DNA of 29,481 nucleotides from JBEKVE01 sp049514335 (lineage in GTDB: Bacteria; Actinomycetota; Acidimicrobiia; Acidimicrobiales; UBA8190): positions 1 through 29,481 of the forward strand of contig JBEKVE010000015.1 of NCBI GenBank assembly GCA_049514335.1. Direction: 5' to 3'. Position numbers and translations under genes: made by a program. The notes beneath the pieces were generated by a model. It ran no database searches and was not told where the DNA came from. It saw only the letters and a program-made list of their open reading frames with translations. How positions within the stretch are numbered: the first letter of the stretch is position 1; every line of letters starts with the position of its first letter. Positions 14,838-21,521 of the stretch are shown here, piece after piece.

Positions 14838-15409
14838 CCGACGCCGCCGGCCCGGGGACGGCCACCCTCGACGCCCTGCGCCGGCACCTCATCGAGCACT
14901 CCGTGCGCACCGGCGATTTCGTCTTGAAGTCCGGTCGCCGCTCCACCTGGTTCATCGACTCCAAGCAGACGGTGTGCCGGCCCGACGGCATGCTGCTCGT
15001 GGCCGACGCCCTCCTGGCCGTCGTTCCCCCCGAAGCGACCGCCATCGGCGGCCTCACCATGGGGGCGGATCCCGTGGCCTTCGTCACCGCCGGCGTCGCC
15101 GCCACCCGGGGCCGGGCCCTCAAGGCGTTCAGCGTGCGCAAGGAGGCCAAGGACCACGGCGGCGGGGGGCGCGTGGCGGGCGCCCTCGATCCCGGCGACA
15201 AGGTGGTGGTCACCGAGGACACCGTGACGCGCGGCACCTCACTGCTCGAGGCGGTGCGCGCCGTGCGCGACGCGGGGGCGGACGTGGTGCTGGCGGTGGC
15301 GGTGGTCGACCGGGGTGGCACCGCCTTCGACCTGCTCGGCGCCGAGGGCGTGGCCTTCCGGGCGCTGTTGGGTGCGACCGACCTCGGTTTCGACTACGAC
15401 GAGCGCTGA
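14834..15409 (+). CDS. pyrE: Orotate phosphoribosyltransferase
   Basis: Makes orotidine 5'-monophosphate from orotate and PRPP in pyrimidine synthesis. The 191-residue product starts at GTG 14834, overlapping the purM stop (GTGA). It has FVLKSGRRSTWFIDSKQT near the N-terminus, GGLTMGADPVAFV, SVRKEAKDHGGGG (the flexible catalytic loop with Lys) and the PRPP motif VVVTEDTVTRGTSL. Placement of a pyrimidine gene at the end of a purF-purM unit links both nucleotide routes at the PRPP branch point. A related phosphoribosyltransferase activity cannot be wholly excluded, but the loop and motif order fit PyrE. Confidence 0.9.
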   Translation: MTDAAGPGTATLDALRRHLIEHSVRTGDFVLKSGRRSTWFIDSKQTVCRPDGMLLVADALLAVVPPEATAIGGLTMGADPVAFVTAGVAATRGRALKAFSVRKEAKDHGGGGRVAGALDPGDKVVVTEDTVTRGTSLLEAVRAVRDAGADVVLAVAVVDRGGTAFDLLGAEGVAFRALLGATDLGFDYDER

Positions 15410-15436
15410 CGGAGCCGTTCCGGCGGTGGCCGCGCC

Positions 15437-16810
15437 CTACGACGACGCGGCCAGGTCGGCCAGCGCCGGCTGCACCGCCCGGTGGAAGGTGGGGTAGGCG
15501 TAGATCATCTCCTCCAGGCGCCGCACCGGCACCTCGGCGTGGACGGCCAGCGTGAGCATGGAGAGCACCTCGCCCCCGGTGGGACCGGCGGAGGTGGCGC
15601 CGACCAGGACGGCGCGCTCGGCGTCCTCCACCAGCTTGATGTACCCCTCGTTGCCGGCCTTGTGGATCCAGCCCCGGGTGGACGTGGGCACGGGGTAGCT
15701 GCCCGTCCGGACGTGCAGGCCCTTGGCCCGCGCCTGGCTCTCGCTCAGACCCACCGACCCGATCTCGGGGTCGGTGAACGTCACGCGGGGGATCGCCCGG
15801 TAGTCGGCCGGGGGCGGGTCGTTGCCCAGGATGTCCTCCACCACGATGTTGGCCTGGTACATCGACACGTGGGTGAACGCCCCCGCCCCGGTGATGTCGC
15901 CGATGCCCCACACGCCCTCGGTGACGCGCAGGTGGTCGTCGGTGGGGAGGGCCCGCAACGTCTCGTCCACCCCGATGCTCGCCACGTTGATCGACCGGAG
16001 GTCGGGTCGCCGGCCGGTGGCCACGAGCAGGCGGTCTCCCGTGACGGGGCGTTCGCCGTCGAGCTCGAGCACGAAGCGCCCCGTGTCGTGGCGAACCTCG
16101 GTGATCCGGGCGGAGGTGCGGATGTTGATGCCCTCCCGGGAGAGGACGTCGGCCAGCAAGGCCCCCGACTCGGGCTCCTCGGCGGCGATGAGACGCTCTG
16201 CCGCTTCCACGATCCACACCTCGGTGCCGAAGCGGGCGAAGACCTGGCCCAGCTCCACCCCGATGGACCCGCCTCCCAGCACCACCAGCGAGGCCGGCAG
16301 GGTCTCCGCCTCGATGGCGTGGCGGTTGGTCCAGTAGCGGTCCGCCAGCGCGGCCAGGCCGGGGATGTCCGGCGCCCACGGCTTGTCTCCCGTGTTCACC
16401 ACCACGGCGCGACGTGCCTCGTAGACGTCGTCGCCCACCACCACCCGACGGGGCCCGTCGAGCCGTCCCCAGCCGCGCACGAAGCGGCCGCCCTTGGCCT
16501 CGAATCGGTCCACCGCCTTTTTGTCGTCCCACGTGTCGGTGGCGTCGTCGCGGATGCGGCGGGCGACGGGGGTCCAGTCCGGCGTCACCGTGGCCCCGCC
16601 CGCCATCCCCGGGATGCGCCGGGCCTCGGCCAGCAGGTTGGCGGCGCGGATCATCATCTTGGAGGGGACGCACCCCCAGTAGGGGCACTCACCGCCGAGG
16701 AGGTTGCCGTCGATCCCCACCACGTCCAGGCCCGCTTCGGCCAGACGCCCCGCCGCGTCCTCGCCGCCGGGGCCCATCCCCAGGACCACCACGTCCACCT
16801 GCTCGTTCAC
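15437..16810 (-). CDS. FAD/NAD(P)-dependent disulfide reductase family protein
   Basis: The 457-residue flavoprotein starts at GTG 16810, with GGGAGG 4 nt upstream. The FAD-binding motif is VVVLGMGPGGEDAAGRLAEA, the redox disulfide GGECPYWGCVPSK (CxxxxC), the NAD(P) fold VVLGGGSIGVELGQVFARFG, and the second FAD contact LRALPTDDHLRV…GIGDITGAGAFTH. The fold is that of dihydrolipoamide dehydrogenase and mercuric reductase. At the C-terminal interface, where lipoamide and glutathione reductases have the HPT…E catalytic dyad, this protein reads AYPTFHRAVQPAL, so the His is Tyr and the Glu is absent. It is therefore unlikely to be a lipoamide dehydrogenase; the true electron acceptor is unknown. 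No 2-oxoacid dehydrogenase genes are adjacent. Confidence 0.85.
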   Translation of the reverse strand: MNEQVDVVVLGMGPGGEDAAGRLAEAGLDVVGIDGNLLGGECPYWGCVPSKMMIRAANLLAEARRIPGMAGGATVTPDWTPVARRIRDDATDTWDDKKAVDRFEAKGGRFVRGWGRLDGPRRVVVGDDVYEARRAVVVNTGDKPWAPDIPGLAALADRYWTNRHAIEAETLPASLVVLGGGSIGVELGQVFARFGTEVWIVEAAERLIAAEEPESGALLADVLSREGINIRTSARITEVRHDTGRFVLELDGERPVTGDRLLVATGRRPDLRSINVASIGVDETLRALPTDDHLRVTEGVWGIGDITGAGAFTHVSMYQANIVVEDILGNDPPPADYRAIPRVTFTDPEIGSVGLSESQARAKGLHVRTGSYPVPTSTRGWIHKAGNEGYIKLVEDAERAVLVGATSAGPTGGEVLSMLTLAVHAEVPVRRLEEMIYAYPTFHRAVQPALADLAASS

Positions 16811-16981
16811 GGCGCCTCCCGGTGCTCGATCGCTCTGCGACGGAACCTACCGGTCCATCTGGTCCCGGCACCCGCCCGGGGCGACGATGGATTCCGGCCT
16901 TCCGGCCTTCCGGCATGGGCCCTCCGGCGGGCCATTCGGCTCTACTTTCCGTCCCGCGCACCACGCAAAGTGGTCACTGTG
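16811..16981. promoter_or_regulatory. Divergent region between disulfide reductase and PPOX genes
   Basis: The minus side carries TAGGTT (16844-16849) as a possible -10 box for the disulfide reductase. The plus side carries TACTTT (16943-16948), the same hexamer seen before the second SDR gene at 27943, as the likely -10 for the PPOX gene. An 8-nt tandem repeat lies between them. Confidence 0.35.
16892..16915. repeat. Short tandem repeat, 8 nt x 3
   Basis: TTCCGGCC occurs at 16892-16899 and 16900-16907 and TTCCGGCA at 16908-16915, head to tail in the intergenic region. It could be an operator array or a slippage tract; nothing more can be said. Confidence 0.5.
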
Positions 16982-17392
16982 GTGATCGATTCCTCGGGCC
17001 TGGAGATCCTGATCGAGGAGCAGTGCCTGGACCTCCTGGCAGGGACCTCGCTCGGGCGGATCGCGGTGACGGTCGGGGCTGTGCCTGCGATCTTCCCCGT
17101 CAACTTCCGTCTGCTCGACGGGCAGATCCTCTTCCGCACCGGCGACGGCACCAAGCTCCACCACAGCTCCGAGAACTCCGTCGTGGCCTTCGAGGCCGAC
17201 GAGGTGGATCCCGAAACCCACGAGGCATGGAGCGTGCTCGTGGTCGGCGTGGCCCGCGAGGTGAAGGACCTGGACCGGGCGGAAGCGCTGCTCGACGCGC
17301 TCCCCCGACCGTGGGCGCCGGGAAACCGGGACCACGTCATCGCCATCGTCCCCGAGTTCGTGTCGGGGCGGCGCATCATGGGCGCCGGGTAA
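16982..17392 (+). CDS. Pyridoxamine 5'-phosphate oxidase-like flavin/F420-binding protein
   Basis: The 136-residue split-barrel protein probably starts at GTG 16982; in-frame GTGs at 16970 and 16979 are alternatives. The family pattern is LEILIEEQCLDLLAGTSLGR, IAVTVGAVPAIFPVNFRLLD, GQILFRTGDGTKL, ENSVVAFEADEVDPETHEAW and SVLVVGVAREV. In Actinomycetota this short type binds FMN, F420 or heme and includes nitroreductase-like members; true PNPOx is longer. The gene is monocistronic between a divergent disulfide reductase and a convergent SDR. Substrate unknown. Confidence 0.83.
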   Translation: MIDSSGLEILIEEQCLDLLAGTSLGRIAVTVGAVPAIFPVNFRLLDGQILFRTGDGTKLHHSSENSVVAFEADEVDPETHEAWSVLVVGVAREVKDLDRAEALLDALPRPWAPGNRDHVIAIVPEFVSGRRIMGAG

Positions 17393-17418
17393 CAGGCGCA
17401 CCGGACCGGGCGCCACGC

Positions 17419-18213
17419 TCAGGTCGGCGGGGGAATCTCCTTGGCCCGTCCCAGGCTCGCCATGAGCTCTATCCATCCGGGCAGATCGCTGTTCTTGTAG
17501 TCGACGTGCTCCTTGAGCTCGGGGGGCACGAAGAACTCGAAGCCGTCGGACTCGAGCGCATCGGCGATGCCTGCCGCGCACTGCTCGGCGGTGACGAAGT
17601 CGGTGGGGAGACCGGGCAGCTCCCCGGGTCGCGCCCCCCAGATCTCGGTTTCGATGGCGCCCGGTTGGACCAGCTTGATGTCGACGGGCGAGCCCGCCAG
17701 GTCCATCGCCGCCGACTCGCTCCACCCTGACATGGCGAACTTCGCGGCGCAGTAGGCCGACTCGTGCACGATGCCGAACCGCCCCCCGCCGCTCGCCACG
17801 TTGACGATCGTGCCCGAGCCGCGCTCGAGCATGCGCGGCAGCACGGCGAGGTTCATCCTGATGGGGGAGACGAAATCGGTCCGCAGCACCTCGTCGATGT
17901 CGGCCGCGGTGTGGTCGGTCACGAACTTGCGCTTGCCCACCGCGGCGTTGTTGACCAGGCAGTCGAGCCCGCCGTAGGCCTCCCAGACGTCGTGCACCAG
18001 CTGCACGGCGCGGTCGGGGTCCGACAGGTCCACCACCCACAGGCGCGACGCCGGGGCGTACGTCCGGCACCGGGAGAGCGTCTCGGCCAAACGGTCGGCA
18101 CGACGTGCCGCGATGGCCAGTGTGGCGCCCCGCTCGGCCAACAGGGGCGCCAGAGCGGCTCCGATGCCCGACGACGCCCCGGTGACGAGGATCGTCGAAC
18201 CCTTGATTCTCAT
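17419..18213 (-). CDS. Short-chain dehydrogenase/reductase (copy 1)
   Basis: The 264-residue product starts at ATG 18213, where the SDR fold begins. The cofactor motif is TGASSGIG, with AARRADRL after strand 2 (Arg favours NADP(H)). NNAAVG is the structural element; VNVASGGG gives the catalytic Ser and YCAAK the Tyr-Lys pair. The C-terminal third (VQPGAIETEIW, FEFFVPPELKEHVDYKNSD) matches a group of membrane-lipid or fatty-acid related SDRs in actinobacteria, but substrate is not readable. The protein is clearly paralogous to the SDR at 27971-28750. It is followed on the same strand by no close partner; HU is 37 nt upstream. Confidence 0.9.
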   Translation of the reverse strand: MRIKGSTILVTGASSGIGAALAPLLAERGATLAIAARRADRLAETLSRCRTYAPASRLWVVDLSDPDRAVQLVHDVWEAYGGLDCLVNNAAVGKRKFVTDHTAADIDEVLRTDFVSPIRMNLAVLPRMLERGSGTIVNVASGGGRFGIVHESAYCAAKFAMSGWSESAAMDLAGSPVDIKLVQPGAIETEIWGARPGELPGLPTDFVTAEQCAAGIADALESDGFEFFVPPELKEHVDYKNSDLPGWIELMASLGRAKEIPPPT

Positions 18214-18250
18214 GTTCCGGCCCCCCGCACGACGTGAGAGGCCCGCGTCG

Positions 18251-18805
18251 TCAGCGGCGGCGCGCCGTGGTCTTCTTGGCCGTGGTGCGACGCACGGTCT
18301 TCTTGGCCGTCGTCCGCTTGGCCGTGGTCTTCTTGGCCGCGGTGCGGCGGACCGGGGCCTTGCGGGCGGGAGCCTTCTTGGCCACCTTGCGTGCCGTGGT
18401 CTTCTTGGCCGTGGTCCGGCGAGCCGGCGCGGCCTTGCGCGGCGCGGCGACGGCAGCCGTCTTGCCCGCGGCACGAACGGCGTCGTCGTTCGTGGGGAAC
18501 GAGCCACGCCGCAGCTTCGGCGCGATCGACGGCGACATCACCGCGTCCTTGAACGCCTTCACGGGCGTGATGCGCGCCTTCTTGGAGGCCTTGATGCGGA
18601 TGGCCTCCCCGGTGGCTGGGTTGCGACCCATGCGGGCGGGACGGTCGACCTTGACGAACTTGGCGAAACCGGTGATTGCCACCGGCTCACCTTGGGCGAC
18701 CACTGCGGTCACGACTTCGGTGAATCCCTCGAGGACACTGGACACGGTCCGGAGGTCCACATCGGCATGGACGGCAACCGCTTTGGCAAGCTCTCTTTTG
18801 TTCAT
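18251..18805 (-). CDS. hup: HU-family nucleoid protein with long basic C-terminal tail
   Basis: The 184-residue product starts at ATG 18805. Residues 1-90 are HU: MNKRELAKAVAVHADVDLRT, VAQGEPVAITGFAKF, and the DNA-binding arm RPARMGRNPATGEAI followed by KKARITPVKAFKDAV. The remaining ~90 residues are Lys/Ala/Thr/Arg repeats of the KKTTAKRTTAKKT kind, resembling the histone-H1-like tail of mycobacterial HupB. Such tails add non-specific DNA compaction. The promoter TTGGCG–18 nt–CAAAAT ends 8 nt before the ATG. Confidence 0.95.
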   Translation of the reverse strand: MNKRELAKAVAVHADVDLRTVSSVLEGFTEVVTAVVAQGEPVAITGFAKFVKVDRPARMGRNPATGEAIRIKASKKARITPVKAFKDAVMSPSIAPKLRRGSFPTNDDAVRAAGKTAAVAAPRKAAPARRTTAKKTTARKVAKKAPARKAPVRRTAAKKTTAKRTTAKKTVRRTTAKKTTARRR

Positions 18806-18813
18806 GGTCGGTC

Positions 18814-18843
18814 ATTTTGCTCTACGGCCCCTTACCGCGCCAA
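18814..18843 (-). promoter_or_regulatory. Promoter of the HU gene
   Basis: Reading leftward, TTGGCG (18838-18843), an 18-nt spacer and CAAAAT (18814-18819) are followed by 8 nt and the ATG at 18805. There is little room for a ribosome binding site, so the mRNA would be leaderless or nearly so. Confidence 0.5.
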
Positions 18844-18906
18844 CACCCTCTGATTCCGGTGCGCGAAAGCGCGACGGCACGACCGACGCCACCGGGGCGA
18901 AACGGG

Positions 18907-18932
18907 CCCCGCCGGCGGGGTCGCGGACCCCG
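18907..18932. terminator. GC-rich hairpins downstream of the ABC transporter
   Basis: CGGGGTC (18916-18922), GCG, GACCCCG (18926-18932) forms a 7-bp stem, overlapping the palindrome CCCCGCCGGCGGGG (18907-18920). The pair lies 34 nt beyond the ABC transporter stop codon and before the HU promoter, where a terminator is expected. There is no T-run. Confidence 0.5.
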
Positions 18933-18965
18933 ACCGGCGGCACCCGGGACGGGCCACGGGCCCGA

Positions 18966-20759
18966 TCACACCCCGAGGAAGCTCCCCGACTGGTGCTGCC
19001 ACAGCCGGCTGTAGAGGCCGGCCGAGCCGCCCCGGAGCAACTCCTCGTGCGTCCCCTGCTCGACGACGCGTCCCCGGTCGAGGACCACGATGCGGTCGAG
19101 TCGTGACACCGTGGCCAGCCGGTGTGCCACCACCAGGGCGCTGCAGCGCTCCATGAGCGACCACAGCGCCTCCTGGACGAGGACCTCGGACTCCGAATCG
19201 AGGGCGGAGGTGGCCTCGTCGAGCACGAGCACCGGCGCCCCCTTGGCCATGGCCTGGGCGATGGCCACCCGCTGGCGCTGTCCTCCCGACAGCTTGAGCC
19301 CGCGCTCGCCCACCACCGTGTCGTAGCCGTCGGGCAGCCGCTCGACGAACTCCTCCACGTGGGCGGCCCGGCCCACCGAGCGGACCAGGTCCATGTCGGG
19401 CGGGCCCTCCATGCCGTAGCAGATGTTGTCGGCCACGCTGCGGTGCAGCATCTGGGGTTCCTGGGGCACGTAGGCGATGTGGCGGCGCAGCGACTGCTGG
19501 GTCACCCCGGCGATGTCCTGGCCGTCGACGAGGATGGCACCCCCGTCTGCGTCCATGAAGCGAAGCAGCAGCTTGGTGAGCGTCGTCTTGCCCGATCCGG
19601 ACGGGCCCACCAGACCCACGTGCTCCCCCGGCTCCACGCACAGGTCGAGGCCCTCGAACAGCGGCGCGCCCGCCCTGTGGCCGAACACGAGGCCCTTGAA
19701 CTCCACCCGCCCCCTGTGCACCACCAGCCCCGGAGCACCCGGCGCGTCGACGATCTCGGGCGCGGTGTCGGCCACGCCCACGAACTTGGCGCAGCGGCCG
19801 AGGTCGCGGGACATGGACCGCACGTACTCGAAGGACTCCTCCAGACTGCCGCCCACGAAGGTGGCGTAGAACAGGATCAGGTACACCGATCCCGCCGCCA
19901 CCACGTGGTGCAGCGCCAGCACGACGCCCACCAGGATGGCCGCCCAATTGAGCACGGCCATGGACGACTCCATCTGCAGGCGCGTGGTGGTGAAGACCCG
20001 CCGGGCCCGCAGGTCGGCGGTCATCGAGGCCGTGACCAGGTCACGCACGTGGGCTTTCTCCCCGTCCTCGGCCGCCTGGGTGCGCACCGCGGTGAGGTTG
20101 GCGATGGTGTCGGCGATGACGCCCGTGGCCCGGCTGTGGGTGTCGGAGAACTCCTTCTCGGCGGCGATGACGATGCCCATGCGGCGCCACAGCACGGCGC
20201 CGAACACGAGCACCAGCCCCCCCATGACCAGGGCCACGGGCCAGGCGAAGACGCCCAGGACCACCACCGCCCCGAGGACGGTGACGGTGATGCGCACCAC
20301 CCCCCACGTCATGGTGTCGATGAGCTCGACGAAGGCCCAGCTGAAGGTCTCGAGCGTCGAGATCACCTCGCCGGCGGGGCGGTCGGTGTGCCAGCGGTGG
20401 CTGAGGCCGACCAGGTGGTCGTAGCCGTTGGTGATGGACCGCCCGAACGAGCGCAGTGCCGCCCCCCAGTTGAGCCAACCGCCCACCCGCCACAGGGCGG
20501 TGGAGGCGGCCAGGGTCACGGCGTAGGCGATCACCACCGGCCCGAAGTCGCGCCACAGCGTGGCGTGGGCGGACAAGCGCGACAGCCGTGACAGGAGCAC
20601 GGCGAAGATGACGGGCCCGGCCACGGCCGTGGCCAGCGTCCCGAGCACGATGGCGGCGGAGCTGACGGCGAAGGCGGCGCGGTCGGGCCGCATCTGGCTC
20701 CAGCAGTAGGCCAGCGTGCGGCGGGTGGTTGCAGTGGGGAAGCGTGTGCGTTCACCCAT
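18966..20759 (-). CDS. ABC exporter, fused membrane and ATPase domains
   Basis: The 597-residue product starts at ATG 20759, with GGAG 6 nt upstream; a longer open frame to 20906 has no ribosome site. Residues ~25-300 form a six-helix type-I exporter membrane domain (VLGTLATAVAGPVIFAVLL, VVIAYAVTLAASTALW, VTVLGAVVVLGVFAW, AAILVGVVLALHHVVAAG). The ATPase has Walker A GPSGSGKTT (about residue 385), the Q-loop YVPQEPQML, signature LSGGQRQRVAIAQ, Walker B VLVLDEATSAL and the H-loop VVAHRLATV; all catalytic residues are present. It would act as a homodimer or pair with a partner elsewhere. No C39 peptidase domain or binding protein is nearby; substrate unknown. Confidence 0.93.
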   Translation of the reverse strand: MGERTRFPTATTRRTLAYCWSQMRPDRAAFAVSSAAIVLGTLATAVAGPVIFAVLLSRLSRLSAHATLWRDFGPVVIAYAVTLAASTALWRVGGWLNWGAALRSFGRSITNGYDHLVGLSHRWHTDRPAGEVISTLETFSWAFVELIDTMTWGVVRITVTVLGAVVVLGVFAWPVALVMGGLVLVFGAVLWRRMGIVIAAEKEFSDTHSRATGVIADTIANLTAVRTQAAEDGEKAHVRDLVTASMTADLRARRVFTTTRLQMESSMAVLNWAAILVGVVLALHHVVAAGSVYLILFYATFVGGSLEESFEYVRSMSRDLGRCAKFVGVADTAPEIVDAPGAPGLVVHRGRVEFKGLVFGHRAGAPLFEGLDLCVEPGEHVGLVGPSGSGKTTLTKLLLRFMDADGGAILVDGQDIAGVTQQSLRRHIAYVPQEPQMLHRSVADNICYGMEGPPDMDLVRSVGRAAHVEEFVERLPDGYDTVVGERGLKLSGGQRQRVAIAQAMAKGAPVLVLDEATSALDSESEVLVQEALWSLMERCSALVVAHRLATVSRLDRIVVLDRGRVVEQGTHEELLRGGSAGLYSRLWQHQSGSFLGV

Positions 20760-20948
20760 GGCGTACTCCAGGTGGGAAGGCAGCGGAACGATCGCCACGC
20801 GACGATCGAGCGGGATGAGGACCGTCGGGAAAGAGACGGATGCAGGGGGATGCGACGGCGGGAGAGACGGTGGCTGTCGGTGCCGTCGTGGTCGTGCCAC
20901 GCACACGCCGGAGCAGCTGTGTCGCCCGGAGAGCGGATCCGCCCCGGT
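20760..20948. other. Intergenic stretch upstream of the ABC exporter
   Basis: No additional gene is convincing here. CGATCG–N8–CGATCG (20789-20808) is a short symmetrical element about 30 nt upstream of the ABC start and may be an operator. A clear -10/-35 pair was not found. Confidence 0.25.
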
Positions 20949-20968
20949 CGGCCGGGTCAGCCCGGCCG
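20949..20968. terminator. Hairpin after the 44-codon gene
   Basis: CGGCCGGG (20949-20956), TCAG, CCCGGCCG (20961-20968) is a perfect 8-bp stem with a 4-nt loop, extendable by two G-T pairs. It begins 17 nt after the stop codon of the small gene on the minus strand, so that gene is likely monocistronic and separate from the ABC transporter. Confidence 0.6.
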
Positions 20969-20985
20969 GTTCGCCTGGAAGCGGC

Positions 20986-21120
20986 TCAGAAGCCGCGCGG
21001 GGCGAAGAGCGGCCCGACCATACGGGGGGCGCCCGTCGGGCCGCCCATGACAGGCGGCTCCGTTACCACGATGGGCGTGAACCCGACCGGGCAGCCGCTG
21101 TAGTCAGTCGTTGCCGTCAT
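20986..21120 (-). CDS. Small 44-residue protein of unknown function
   Basis: From ATG 21120 the frame encodes MTATTDYSGCPVGFTPIVV, then TEPPVMGGPTGAPRMVG and PLFAPRGF. A strong ribosome binding site GGAAGGGGTGA lies 5 nt before the ATG, TATCGT about 45 nt upstream is a -10 candidate, and a perfect hairpin follows the stop. Codon third positions are mostly G or C. The peptide is rich in Pro and Gly, has one Cys (residue 10), and no membrane segment or signal peptide. I do not recognise a family. It sits between the tRNA-Phe gene and an ABC exporter. The same frame runs on upstream into the tRNA, but that extension is a chance translation. Confidence 0.6.
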   Translation of the reverse strand: MTATTDYSGCPVGFTPIVVTEPPVMGGPTGAPRMVGPLFAPRGF

Positions 21121-21230
21121 CGAGTCACCCCTTCCGGTCGTCGTCGTCGACGAACCCGCCCACGATAGCGCGCCGTCCGCCCACCGGACGCCCGGCGCCG
21201 CCGTCGTGGGGGCGCGCCGGCGGGCACCGG

Positions 21231-21303
21231 TGGTCGGGACCGGCGTCGATCCGGTGACCTCACGCTTTTCAGGCGCGCGCTCTACCAACTGAGCTACCCG
21301 ACC
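21231..21303 (-). tRNA. tRNA-Phe (GAA)
   Basis: A 73-nt cloverleaf: acceptor GGTCGGG/CCCGACC, D-stem GCTC/GAGC, anticodon stem CGCGC/GCGTG around loop CTGAAAA (anticodon GAA), T-stem ACCGG/CCGGT, discriminator A. The 3' CCA is not encoded. The T-loop reads ATCGACG, so position 54 is A rather than the near-universal T. It is the last tRNA of the Glu-Asp-Phe group. Confidence 0.95.
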
Positions 21304-21340
21304 GTGTATCAGCCGTCGACACACGAGGTGTCTCCGGCGG

Positions 21341-21415
21341 CGGTCCTGACGGGATTTGAACCCGCGACCTCCGGCTTGACAGGCCGGCGTGCACTCCAGA
21401 CTGCACCACAGGACC
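21341..21415 (-). tRNA. tRNA-Asp (GTC)
   Basis: A 75-nt cloverleaf: acceptor GGTCCTG/CAGGACC, D-stem GTGC/GCAC, anticodon stem CCGGC/GCCGG around CTGTCAA (anticodon GTC), T-stem GCGGG/CCCGT with loop TTCAAAT, discriminator G. It is 25 nt after tRNA-Glu and 37 nt before tRNA-Phe in the direction of transcription. Confidence 0.97.
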
Positions 21416-21440
21416 CCGGTCAGCGTGGCCCCACCCGCTG

Positions 21441-21513
21441 CACCCCCAACGGGATTCGAACCCGTGTTACCGCCTTGAAAGGGCGGCGTCCTCGGCCACT
21501 AGACGATGGGGGC
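21441..21513 (-). tRNA. tRNA-Glu (TTC)
   Basis: A 73-nt cloverleaf: acceptor GCCCCCA/TGGGGGT (first pair G-T), anticodon stem CCGCC/GGCGG around CTTTCAA (anticodon TTC), T-loop TTCGAAT, discriminator G. Its 5' end lies only 8 nt after the stop codon of the upstream S51/CysRS-tail gene on the same strand. Confidence 0.97.
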
Positions 21514-21521
21514 TGGACCGA

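Noticed and set aside
15482..16978. Very long plus-strand open frame upstream of the PPOX start
   Set aside because: It is the antisense shadow of the disulfide reductase; the translation is His/Gly/Arg rich and lacks domains. Only the PPOX part from 16982 is real.
16982..17392. PdxH (true pyridoxamine phosphate oxidase)
   Set aside because: Too short, and lacking the C-terminal PdxH signature; assigned only to the broader PPOX-like family.
19122..20591. 489-codon plus-strand frame
   Set aside because: Antisense of the ABC exporter, His-rich with no recognisable fold.
20759..21120. A RiPP cluster formed by the 44-residue peptide and the ABC exporter
   Set aside because: No modification enzyme, leader-peptidase domain or recognition motif is present, and a hairpin separates the two genes. 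Kept only as a low-weight idea.
21121..21324. N-terminal extension of the 44-codon gene (GRVAQLVERAPEKREV…)
   Set aside because: This is the well-known chance translation of a tRNA gene, here tRNA-Phe; the ribosome site supports the start at 21120.
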